Below are positions 25,914-33,218 of a stretch of 63,357 nt of DNA, in pieces. The stretch is from an uncultured Opitutales bacterium (lineage in GTDB: Bacteria; Verrucomicrobiota; Verrucomicrobiia; Opitutales; Seribacteraceae), in assembly GCA_905612515.1 (NCBI GenBank), contig CAJQSI010000003.1, positions 1-63,357 of the forward strand, in the 5' to 3' direction. The translations under genes were made by a program, and so were the position numbers. Every line of letters begins with the position of its first letter. Within the stretch, counting starts at the first letter, position 1. The notes beneath the pieces were generated by a model that did no database searches, had not been told where the DNA came from, and saw only the letters and a program-made list of their open reading frames with translations.

Positions 25914-27965
25914 TTACTCGCGAGGGGTGTCGATGAATTTCCCCTTGTTGTCGAGGTAACCCCAACGATTTTCTTTCTTGAAATACTCACGACCGGTATC
26001 GTGCTTTATGTGCCGGATAGGCATTCCTCTATCATAGCGCCAGGTCTCGCGAGGAATATCGCGGGCGCCGCCTTTGGGTTCAGGGAGAAACCGGGTATGT
26101 TCGGCAACGGAACCAGATTCATCGAAAATCTCGCGGCTTACTAAGTACCCATCGGGCTTGTAGTACTTGCGGGTGGCGATTAGCCCGTTGTTGTAATTGA
26201 TGCGGCGAGTCGCTTTACCCTTGGCGTTGAGGTCATGGCGACGAGTGAGAACGCCTTTTTCATACCATTCAAGACGGATAACCCCATCGCGTTCTCGGGT
26301 GCTCGTCCAGGCGAAACCGGAAGGGGTGCTGCTTAGTATGGCGAGTTTGCCGGTCGGTAGCTTGGTCGGTAGCGAAGGTTCACTTTCAAGGCCCGAGTGT
26401 TCGACGGCGATAGCACGCCAGACGCCGGATTTCTCCAGGATGAACGAATCACCGGGGACGATTGGTTTTTGGGTTACGCGCTCTTCACCTAATAAAAGAT
26501 GGTAACCAAAAGTTTCGCGGTGATTCTCTCCAGGAATAAGTTCAATGGAATCCTTCGTCATGCGGAAGTGAGGACGATCAGGTCGACGGACGACGACGAG
26601 GTGCATATCCGTCATGCGCTGCCTCATAAGAGGAGAGCTTAGGTCGTTAACGGCCTTGGTGAGCCCGGTGTGAGGTTCTTCAAGAGAGTGAAATTGCTTA
26701 TCGGTGAGGCAGCGGGCTTCGAAGGAGGTGACAATCTGGTTTTGACGAAGGTTGGAGCCTTCGGTGTTGTGTGCCTTGCGAATCAAACCGTCAAAACTGG
26801 TGGGAGTTTTGCTTTCGTATCGGATAACTTCTCGTTTTACGACAATTTCACCCTGGTCGGGGAACCCTTCAGTGGACGCCACTTCGAGTCCGTCATTTCG
26901 CACATCAGTGATGCGTGTGACTGGACCGGTATCCAGTGGGTAGTTTGAGACAAAACCGATCTTGGTGCCATCGGGGCTTCCTTTGGGATCTGCGTCGTAA
27001 ATCTCGGAGCCGTCAACGACGTTGGCAGGTAAGCAGAGTAGTGAGAGCGGGTCAGCAGTTTTCCAGTCGTCGCCTGACCGCAGGTCGGCGATGACCGAAT
27101 CACCACAGGCCCAGCGACCGCTTGCACCGCAAGGGCTCACATCCCCCATCCACTCCCAAGCAAGAATGTGGACGCTGGATGGGAATGGCTCATTCCATTT
27201 TCGGCCACGAAAGAGCCCATCACCGAGCATGAAATACTCGCCATTGCCGAGCCAGGACATATGGCATTTTTGAATTGTGGGGACGCCAACACGCCGGTTA
27301 CTACCGTCGAGATCGTAGAATGCGCGCGTGGCGGCGAAGGGGTCGGTGTTGGAAGCCTGGCGCGTAAAAAAAAGAGGGTGACGGGGATTTGGTAGCAGAT
27401 GGATACCGCTAACTTCAGGAAGAAATTCCATCTTACCATCCGGTAAGGAGATGCGGACGGTTCTATATTGGGGATCAGCGCTTCGATCGCGTAGTAAGCC
27501 GAAGATCCAGCGGTCGTCCGCATCGGTTGCGCCCAGCACCTCAGCACCGAGATGTGGGACGAGAACTTTCGTAATACCGGTGTCGGCGTCATAAAGTATA
27601 TTCTCTACCCCCCGGTCGTCGCCCTTCGCCTTGTCTGGATTGTAGGTGGAGTAGATTAGCCAATTATTTTGCTTTGCCCAGCGCGGATTAAAACCGGGAC
27701 CTACTAGGCGCTCTTGATCCTTGTGAAGGTCGAAAATGCGAACGATGGCGGTGGCGTTTTTCCCATTGGGATAATGGGTGTAACAGACAAATCGGCCATC
27801 GGCTGAGAAGCACTGTGTGTTGTAACGATTGGCCCAGTCGCGGATATGAGGATCGTGAGTGAGACGCCAGACGCCAAAGTTGTTGCCCGGAGCGGAAAAT
27901 ACGACCTTCTGTGCGTGGAGAGGAAGAGAGAAAGCGAGTGCCAGCAAAATTAAATAGAAATGCAT
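25914..27965 (-). CDS. Secreted beta-propeller protein with MORN-like C-terminal repeats
   Basis: 683 residues with a signal peptide (LILLALAFSLPLHA). About residues 20-340 look like a TolB/oligogalacturonate-lyase-type six-bladed propeller (FSADGRFVCYTHYPNGK, GFNPRWAKQNNWLIYSTYNPDK, GSPDGTKIGFVSNYPLDTG). A middle beta-rich part follows. Then about residues 555-640 hold MORN-variant units of the form 'Y..G.L..R...D..G' (EWYEKGVLTRRHDLNAKG, YYKPDGYLVSREIFDESG). The last residues WGYLDNKGKFIDTP match WG-repeat style. No catalytic residues were recognised. It stands between the phosphoesterase gene (24 bases) and the esterase gene. It is probably a surface-binding or sensing protein; the function is unknown. 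Confidence 0.7.
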   Translation of the reverse strand: MHFYLILLALAFSLPLHAQKVVFSAPGNNFGVWRLTHDPHIRDWANRYNTQCFSADGRFVCYTHYPNGKNATAIVRIFDLHKDQERLVGPGFNPRWAKQNNWLIYSTYNPDKAKGDDRGVENILYDADTGITKVLVPHLGAEVLGATDADDRWIFGLLRDRSADPQYRTVRISLPDGKMEFLPEVSGIHLLPNPRHPLFFTRQASNTDPFAATRAFYDLDGSNRRVGVPTIQKCHMSWLGNGEYFMLGDGLFRGRKWNEPFPSSVHILAWEWMGDVSPCGASGRWACGDSVIADLRSGDDWKTADPLSLLCLPANVVDGSEIYDADPKGSPDGTKIGFVSNYPLDTGPVTRITDVRNDGLEVASTEGFPDQGEIVVKREVIRYESKTPTSFDGLIRKAHNTEGSNLRQNQIVTSFEARCLTDKQFHSLEEPHTGLTKAVNDLSSPLMRQRMTDMHLVVVRRPDRPHFRMTKDSIELIPGENHRETFGYHLLLGEERVTQKPIVPGDSFILEKSGVWRAIAVEHSGLESEPSLPTKLPTGKLAILSSTPSGFAWTSTRERDGVIRLEWYEKGVLTRRHDLNAKGKATRRINYNNGLIATRKYYKPDGYLVSREIFDESGSVAEHTRFLPEPKGGARDIPRETWRYDRGMPIRHIKHDTGREYFKKENRWGYLDNKGKFIDTPRE

Positions 27966-27989
27966 ATCGATGTGGCAATTGCTTATCGG

Positions 27990-28793
27990 CTATTCATCCA
28001 TTCCCTCAAGCGCCACAAATCTGTGCACCATCTTCCCCTTCGCAGCAACATCCCACCATCGAAATCCCATCGGGCGCTTGTCGAAGTTCTTGCTGGTGGT
28101 TTCTCCATTGACGAGCTGGATCCCCTTGTACTCGTTAACCACCAATTTGTGGGTGTGGCCGGCAAGGAAGGCCACCACGCCATTCTCTTTGCAGAGCTTT
28201 AGTAGCTCCATGCGTTTTGCGAGTGGGATGTTGTAGTAGTTTTCCTTCTCGTCCGGTGTCTTCACAAAGAGCGGATAGTGCACCACCACCACGACCGGAC
28301 TGACCTTCTTCTTTGCTGCCGCAAGGACCCCTTTGAACCACTTATCATGCTTTTCCGACTCGCCCTTCAGTGGCGCCTTCCATAGCTGGGTGTTGGCGAT
28401 CACGAAGGTGTAACCCTTGTGCTCAACGGTGTAGTAGTCCTTCCCGATCTTTTCACGATATGCCTGCAGCGACTCCACAGTCGGCTTGTTGCCGACATCG
28501 TGATTCCCCGCCGCACAGTGACAAGGGATTTTAAATCCTGCCTTGATACGATTGAAGTCGGACCATGATTTGTCGTTGGCCTTGCTGACGAGATCTCCAC
28601 ATATCACCACGAAATCAGGCTTCATTTTATTGATCTGGGCCACAGCAAGCCCAAAGGTCTTCACGTCGTGCTCATAACCGCCCATTCCGAGCTGCGTGTC
28701 GCACATCTGTGCAAAAGAAAACAAGCGAGGCACGGACAACTTGACCGGCACCTTCGGCTCAATCTCCGCAGCTGAGGCGGATGCCACCAACAA
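27990..28793 (-). CDS. Secreted calcineurin-like metallophosphoesterase, start codon uncertain
   Basis: The catalytic set is complete: MCDTQLG (Asp with Gln in place of His), CGDLVSK, AGNHDV, VVVHYPLF and AGHTHK. It belongs to the purple-acid-phosphatase-like branch that acts on phosphomonoesters or diesters. The only legal start found is a TTG at 28793, which cuts a signal peptide in half. In the same frame, upstream codons read IIKVLILIFISLLVASASA, a perfect signal peptide, but it begins with ATA ATA and no ATG, GTG or TTG precedes it before the stop at 28908-28910. The true start is either a rare AUA/AUU codon near 28826 or a lost ATG. It lies downstream of two tiny genes and a hairpin. 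Confidence 0.8.
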   Translation of the reverse strand: MLVASASAAEIEPKVPVKLSVPRLFSFAQMCDTQLGMGGYEHDVKTFGLAVAQINKMKPDFVVICGDLVSKANDKSWSDFNRIKAGFKIPCHCAAGNHDVGNKPTVESLQAYREKIGKDYYTVEHKGYTFVIANTQLWKAPLKGESEKHDKWFKGVLAAAKKKVSPVVVVVHYPLFVKTPDEKENYYNIPLAKRMELLKLCKENGVVAFLAGHTHKLVVNEYKGIQLVNGETTSKNFDKRPMGFRWWDVAAKGKMVHRFVALEGMDE

Positions 28794-28842
28794 ACTTATA
28801 AAAATTAGAATAAGTACTTTTATTATTCTTTTTTGGCTCTTC

Positions 28843-28873
28843 GCCAGAACTTGTGGAAAACACAGGTTCTGGC
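28843..28873 (-). promoter_or_regulatory. Strong stem-loop between tiny gene and phosphoesterase
   Basis: On the minus strand GCCAGAAC pairs perfectly with GTTCTGGC, with TGTG/CACA inside it, one C-A mismatch and a TTTTC loop: 12 base pairs in 31 bases. No U-run follows on either strand, so it is not a plain intrinsic terminator. It sits 16 bases upstream of the first ATA codon of the probable phosphoesterase signal peptide. It may protect or process the transcript or set the ratio between the small genes and the phosphoesterase. Confidence 0.55.
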
Positions 28874-28900
28874 AGCTTTCATCATGTTGATGATATGAGA

Positions 28901-29005
28901 TTATCTTTTATTGGCTTTCTTTTCTTTTCTCTCTTTTCTCTTTTCCTTCAATGTTTTTACGGACACTTTTTTTACGCTCTTTTTGGAATTTTTACCTTTA
29001 GCCAT
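28901..29005 (-). CDS. Tiny lysine-rich protein, 34 residues
   Basis: Starts MAKGKNSKKSVKKVSVK and is almost entirely Lys, Arg, Glu, Ser and Val, so it is strongly basic and probably disordered or helical. The ATG has the best ribosome site seen in the area: AAGGAG six bases upstream (AAGGAGTAACTCATG). The stop of the preceding tiny frame lies inside that spacer, so the two would be translated together. Similar small basic proteins occur in other bacteria as putative nucleic-acid or ribosome-associated factors, but I do not recognise a named family. It lies downstream of a cobalamin-riboswitch-like leader. Confidence 0.6.
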   Translation of the reverse strand: MAKGKNSKKSVKKVSVKTLKEKRKERKEKKANKR

Positions 29006-29008
29006 GAG

Positions 29009-29110
29009 TTACTCCTTGTTTGGATTTTCTTTTATAACGCAGAAGACACTCGATTGCACGCTAGCGACATTGAGTACTCTGATTTGTTCTTCTTGTGTTC
29101 GGAATGCCAT
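29009..29110 (-). CDS. Possible 33-residue leader peptide
   Basis: A frame beginning MAFRTQEEQIRVLNVAS runs to a TAA that is three bases before the ATG of the lysine-rich gene and overlaps its Shine-Dalgarno site. No strong ribosome site of its own is seen. Placement between a riboswitch-like element and a well-initiated gene suggests a leader peptide that couples translation, but it could be chance. Confidence 0.35.
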   Translation of the reverse strand: MAFRTQEEQIRVLNVASVQSSVFCVIKENPNKE

Positions 29111-29204
29111 GACTATCTGGTGACTATTGCAACACCAGACTTCTTACGTTGAAACTTACCGTCCCGAAAGAATATCGACTTCCAAGTTGTGCTCTTATGT
29201 TAGT

Positions 29205-29335
29205 TTCAGTAGGCAGGTTGTCTGACTCGGGTTCGAGCTTTAACTCGGAAAGATCTATCCATGATACAGAGCGAGTATTGCCAATTCGCGTTCCTACCTG
29301 ATAGACTTATAGCTTGTCCCCATAATCACATATTT
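29205..29335 (-). promoter_or_regulatory. Cobalamin-riboswitch-like element
   Basis: On the minus strand the B12-box-like sequence GAGTCAGACAACCTGCC (29212-29228) matches the family consensus aAGYCMGgAgaCCkGCC at most positions. Upstream are CTCGCTCTGTA (29265-29275), equal to the conserved CCCGCnACTGTA core, and GGTAGGAACGCGAATTGGC before it, corresponding to the GGGAA..GGUG region. A hairpin CGAG-TTAAAG-CTCG lies between core and box. The element is compact and lacks an obvious long P7-P11 arm. It ends about 95-100 bases before the first tiny gene. Boundaries are approximate; the identity rests on motif order and not on a covariance search. Confidence 0.6.
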
Positions 29336-29644
29336 TTTGTAGAGTTTGTGACTTTATCATACTCGACCACCATTGCGAACTTCGTTTCCGAATCAGCAGG
29401 TTGATCTTCCGAAACAATACACCGTCCGGCTACCCACTTTCAGAGCCGGGCCAGTCATACCTTTCTTTTTGATTCCGAGAAGGAGGGGGGCTTGAGGGCT
29501 TCGTTCTTGCTGTTCTAGAATTGTTGGATTGATTCTTTGACTGATGGGTTTCCTGAGTTTGGATGCTTTAGCTTAGTGAAACAAATGGTAGGAAAATGCT
29601 GAATTTATTTTACTTGGGCGGTAAAACTCTGGAGAATCTATGGC
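29336..29644. other. Intergenic stretch before the sulfatase at 29645
   Basis: About 309 AT-rich bases. I see a short inverted repeat CCGGCT/AGCCGG (29426-29431 and 29444-29449, 12-base loop) and a TTGACT at 29537 that could be a -35 for the plus-strand sulfatase, without a convincing -10. A minus-strand frame at 29439-29326 reads like protein but has no start codon. The minus-strand promoter for the riboswitch-led transcript should also lie here. No gene is supported. Confidence 0.4.
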
Positions 29645-31798
29645 ATGAACCCCATAGTCTTGATACCGATTTATTTCCTTCTTTGCCTATCGATTTACGC
29701 CAATCCTCGTCCCAATGTGATCGTCGTACTGGTCGACGACATGGGCTACTCGGACCTTGGGTCCTTCGGGGGGGAGGTCAAGACCCCGCACTTAGATCGT
29801 CTCGCGGCCAATGGCCTGCGCTTTACCCAGAATTATAATTCCGCCCGTTGCTGTCCCTCCCGGGCCTCCCTGCTTACGGGCTTGTACTCTCATCAGGCTG
29901 GCATCGCGAACTTCACGGGTCGGGATTCGACCGACCGGTTGGGTCCGGCCTATCTGGGTAAGTTGAACAAGCAGTGCATGACGCTGGCCGAGACTCTCAA
30001 GTCCTCCGGGTACCAGACTTATGGTGTGGGGAAGTGGCACGTCGGGCACGAGGAATCCCCCACGGATCGGGGCTTTGACGAGTACTACGGCTACATCCGC
30101 GGGCACAGCACGAGCCAGTGGAAGGAGGGTAATTACATGCGCTTGCCCGTAGGCAGGACCCCGGAAATCAAGTTCGAGTCGGACTCCTTTTACGCAACCG
30201 ACGCCTTCAACGAATATGCGGTCGAATTTCTCAAGCAGGCCCGAAAAAAGGAACCCCCGTTCTTTCTATACCTTGCTCATTCATCTCCTCATTTTCCCCT
30301 TCATGCCCCGGCGAAGACCCGGGACCGTTACCTTGATACCTACCGTAAGGGATGGGACGTCCTGAGGAAGGAACGCTTCGAACGGCAAAGCAGTTCAGGT
30401 CTGGTTACCGATTCGTGGAAGTTCACCGGACTTTCCGAGGTTCCGGTCGATGTGGACGCGATTGCCAATCACTACGCTGGCAAGCCGAACCCGGACTGGA
30501 AGGACGTTCCTGAAAACCGCAGGGAAGATCTGGCTTACCGGATGGCCACCTTTGCCGCCATGATCGATCACGTCGACCAAGGGATTGGGAAAATCATCGA
30601 CCAACTTGAAAAAGGTGGGGACTTGGCGAACACCCTCATTCTCTTCACCAGCGACAACGGTGCCTGTTACGAGTGGGGCCCCTTTGGTTTTGACCGAAGC
30701 AGTCGTAAATGTTTCACCCAGCTTCACGAAGGTGATGACCTCAAGGAGGTGGGTGGCCCGGGAACCTATCACTCGGTGGGCAGCGCCTGGTCCTGCCTGA
30801 GCAACACGCCCTTGCGGATGTACAAGCACTTCAATCACGAGGGAGGAAATTGCAGTCCTCTGCTTGCTCATTGGCCCAAAGAGATAAGCAAGCCTAACCG
30901 CTGGGTGCGTTCCCCCGTTCACTTGATCGACGTCATGCCCACCTTGCTTGAGGTTGGTGGAGCCGACTACCCGAAGAAGTTCAAGGACGAGGAAATCATT
31001 CCGGTCGAGGGCAGGAGCCTGGTACCCTTTTTCGAGGGAGCCGGCAAGGCGAGCGAACGGGTTCTCTGTTTCGACCATTTCGACTCCAGCGCCATCCGTA
31101 AGGGGGACTGGAAACTGGTGCGTGGAAACAACCGCTACAAGAAGCGGACTTGGGAACTATACAACCTGGCCGAGGACCGGTGCGAGACGAAGAACCTGAT
31201 CGAGTCTAGTTCGGACAAGGCCAAGGAACTGGAAGCCGAGTGGCTGGCTTGGGCAAAGAGGGTCAAGGTCAACCCTTACTACTCGCATGTGCAGCAAAAC
31301 CTTGCCAAGGAAAGAACCAGCCTGAAAAAGGATGCCCAGGGTTTCTACCTGCTCAAGCAGGGTGACCGGGTGAATCGCGAGCACGCCCCTGATTTCTCTC
31401 AAAAGGCCATCGAGATTCATCTTGCCGTTACCAGAGGCAAGGAAAAGGGAGGGGTCTTGATCTCCCATGGAGGAAGCCGTAACGGGTACTCCTTGTACCT
31501 CGAGGATGGCAAACCCACCTTTTCCTGTCGTTTGGGAGGCGCCTTGCATACCTTTCGGGCAACCCAAGCCTTACCCAAGGACCGAATCTCCTTGTCCGTC
31601 CTAGTCGCCGCTGACGGGAGAGTGTCCCTAGGAATGGGTGACGAGGTTCTTGCTGAAGGAAAGGTCCCGGGCCTCTTCAAGGGTTTGCCCCAAGACCCGC
31701 TTGAGGTAGGCAACGATTCCCAGTCAACGGTGGTAAGTTATTCCTTCAGTCCCCGCTTCAAGGGCAAAGTCCATGAGGCCAAGCTCAAGCTCAAGTAA
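29645..31798 (+). CDS. Secreted sulfatase with C-terminal LamG-like domain
   Basis: 717 residues with a signal peptide (IVLIPIYFLLCLSIYA). The sulfatase domain (about 22-535) has VDDMGYSDLGSFGG, the formylglycine site Cys69 in CCPSR, GKWHVGH, AHSSPHFPLHAP and TSDNGACYEWGPFG. It fits the arylsulfatase A/atsA-like branch whose members are about 550 residues. The extra 170 residues at the end (FSQKAIEIHLAVTRGKEKGG, GYSLYLEDGKPTFSCRLGG, RISLSVLVAADGRVSLGMG) form a concanavalin/LamG-like fold, likely for binding glycan. Gene order suggests its own promoter. An SGNH esterase gene follows. Confidence 0.92.
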   Translation: MNPIVLIPIYFLLCLSIYANPRPNVIVVLVDDMGYSDLGSFGGEVKTPHLDRLAANGLRFTQNYNSARCCPSRASLLTGLYSHQAGIANFTGRDSTDRLGPAYLGKLNKQCMTLAETLKSSGYQTYGVGKWHVGHEESPTDRGFDEYYGYIRGHSTSQWKEGNYMRLPVGRTPEIKFESDSFYATDAFNEYAVEFLKQARKKEPPFFLYLAHSSPHFPLHAPAKTRDRYLDTYRKGWDVLRKERFERQSSSGLVTDSWKFTGLSEVPVDVDAIANHYAGKPNPDWKDVPENRREDLAYRMATFAAMIDHVDQGIGKIIDQLEKGGDLANTLILFTSDNGACYEWGPFGFDRSSRKCFTQLHEGDDLKEVGGPGTYHSVGSAWSCLSNTPLRMYKHFNHEGGNCSPLLAHWPKEISKPNRWVRSPVHLIDVMPTLLEVGGADYPKKFKDEEIIPVEGRSLVPFFEGAGKASERVLCFDHFDSSAIRKGDWKLVRGNNRYKKRTWELYNLAEDRCETKNLIESSSDKAKELEAEWLAWAKRVKVNPYYSHVQQNLAKERTSLKKDAQGFYLLKQGDRVNREHAPDFSQKAIEIHLAVTRGKEKGGVLISHGGSRNGYSLYLEDGKPTFSCRLGGALHTFRATQALPKDRISLSVLVAADGRVSLGMGDEVLAEGKVPGLFKGLPQDPLEVGNDSQSTVVSYSFSPRFKGKVHEAKLKLK

Positions 31799-31822
31799 TT
31801 CTCTTCCCTTAATTCAATCCCC

Positions 31823-31909
31823 ATGAGAATGAAATATCCTTTTCCTGCTTTCTCATTCTCATTCTTACCTTTGCCTTGCCGGCTAAGCCCGAGGGCTTTT
31901 TGAAGTGAA
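31823..31909 (+). pseudogene. Remnant of a secreted gene start, frameshifted
   Basis: From the ATG at 31823 the frame reads a basic start, then breaks. One base off, the same DNA reads FLILILTFALPAKPEGFLK and stops, which is a textbook signal peptide core and cleavage site. An inverted repeat ATGAGAATGA/TCATTCTCAT (31823-31832, 31853-31862) overlaps it. This is most simply the broken 5' end of a lost gene between the sulfatase and the SGNH gene. Confidence 0.35.
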
Positions 31910-31927
31910 CTTGGTAGCTTTGCTTCT

Positions 31928-33196
31928 ATGAACAAGATTCGTTTCCTCTGTTCACTCCTTCCTTTTGTAGGTTTGCAATCAGCTGCCTTGGCTGAGCAGA
32001 TCACGGTGGAGGGTCTCATTACGCCCCGTGACGACGGCGGTATGTACGTCCGCAACCCTGACGGGCAGTTCGAGGTCGAGTGGACCAAGGATACCAAGGT
32101 GGCCTTGGAGGTGAATACGCGCCTCTTCAAAGGTCTCAAGGCCGGTGAGCTTCATTACCAGATTCAAGCCTCCAGGGAAACAGTCCGCTTTCCACTGCCC
32201 AAAGGGCCGATTACGGGTGTCGTGGAGGCTAGGAACAAAAGCCAGCTGGAAAATAAGCTGAAGGAAGCACGGGAAGAGAATTGGATAGGTGAGCATGGTC
32301 TGTGTTTGCACTTTGGGGAAAGCCTTCCTCAGCAAATGGCCACCCCCGAAGATCTTCGTTTCATCGGTCTTTGGGATCCGAATGCCAAGCCGCGCACGTT
32401 GACCATCAATGGAAAAAAATATGAATGCTCACTTAAGAAGGGCGGGCAAACCAACGCCTTGCTCTTTAACGTCGTGGGGACGAAGGATTGCAGGCCATTC
32501 GTCAACCGCGCCCGCGTCGTTGGTCAAAGAAAAGGCGGGGTGATCCATGCCGAGGAGATTCATCTCGAGCCCATTGGTGATCAATCCGCTTCCGATGAAC
32601 CCAAGCTCCCCCGTTACCTTTTTATCGGCGATTCGATATCGGGGAACTATGACAAGGGCTTGCGGGGATTTCTCGCGGGCAAGTTCAACCTGCATCACCC
32701 GCCCACCAACTGCGGACCATCGGGCAAGGGACGTTCCGGCATCGTGGAGTGGTTGGGGGCCTACGATCAAAAGGGGCGCCACTGGGACGTCGTCAGTTTC
32801 AATCACGGACATTGGGACAGCGGGAACGACAAGGTAAACTATCAGGAGAACCTCGAGGCAATTATTACTGAGCTCAAGAAGACCAAGTCGAAGCTGATTT
32901 GGGTGACCACCTGTCCAGTGCCGAACGGCTATCCTAAGGTTGGTGACCTCAACGAAAAAGGCAGGCTCCCCGGGCGAACTGCCGGGGTAATGAAGAAATA
33001 CCTCAACCCGTGGGCCCTCGAGGTAATCGGGCGCCACCCTGAGATTTCAGTCTGCGATCAGTGGCAGTACGTCAAGGACAACGAAGCCGGCCTCTACAAG
33101 GAATTTTGGGCAGGCAAGAACGTTCATTTCAGGGGTAAGCCTGCCGACAAGCTCGGCGAGTTCCTCGGCGCTCACGTCTTGAAGGTCACGAAATAG
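31928..33196 (+). CDS. Secreted SGNH hydrolase with N-terminal beta domain
   Basis: 422 residues with a signal peptide. Residues about 23-220 form a beta-rich region of unknown type (ITVEGLITPRDDGGMYVRN, RTLTINGKKYECSLKKGG, CRPFVNRARVVGQRKGG). The SGNH domain starts at YLFIGDSISGNYDKG (nucleophile Ser236) with FNHGHWDSG as the oxyanion block. In the last block the usual D-V-H-F is N-V-H-F, so the catalytic Asp is replaced by Asn; the His remains, and some SGNH enzymes work without the Asp. It is close in its catalytic half to the hydrolase at 10102. It faces the AraC/XylR gene, whose stop is 23 bases away on the other strand. Confidence 0.8.
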   Translation: MNKIRFLCSLLPFVGLQSAALAEQITVEGLITPRDDGGMYVRNPDGQFEVEWTKDTKVALEVNTRLFKGLKAGELHYQIQASRETVRFPLPKGPITGVVEARNKSQLENKLKEAREENWIGEHGLCLHFGESLPQQMATPEDLRFIGLWDPNAKPRTLTINGKKYECSLKKGGQTNALLFNVVGTKDCRPFVNRARVVGQRKGGVIHAEEIHLEPIGDQSASDEPKLPRYLFIGDSISGNYDKGLRGFLAGKFNLHHPPTNCGPSGKGRSGIVEWLGAYDQKGRHWDVVSFNHGHWDSGNDKVNYQENLEAIITELKKTKSKLIWVTTCPVPNGYPKVGDLNEKGRLPGRTAGVMKKYLNPWALEVIGRHPEISVCDQWQYVKDNEAGLYKEFWAGKNVHFRGKPADKLGEFLGAHVLKVTK

Positions 33197-33218
33197 TGCC
33201 CGATCTTTGGCTCCTCCG

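Noticed and set aside
28853-29152. 99-residue plus-strand frame rich in Phe and Leu
   Set aside because: It is the complement of the lysine-rich tiny gene, so its Phe/Leu content simply mirrors AAA/AAG codons. The minus-strand gene has a strong ribosome site; this frame has none.
29326-29439. Minus-strand frame that reads like the end of a real protein (RCIVSEDQPADSETKFAMVV)
   Set aside because: It has no ATG, GTG or TTG before most of it and lies just upstream of the riboswitch-like element. Could be a gene remnant, but the sequence alone does not show it.
29426-29449. CCGGCT/AGCCGG inverted repeat as a terminator
   Set aside because: Only six base pairs with a 12-base loop, and the nearest T-run is too far away.
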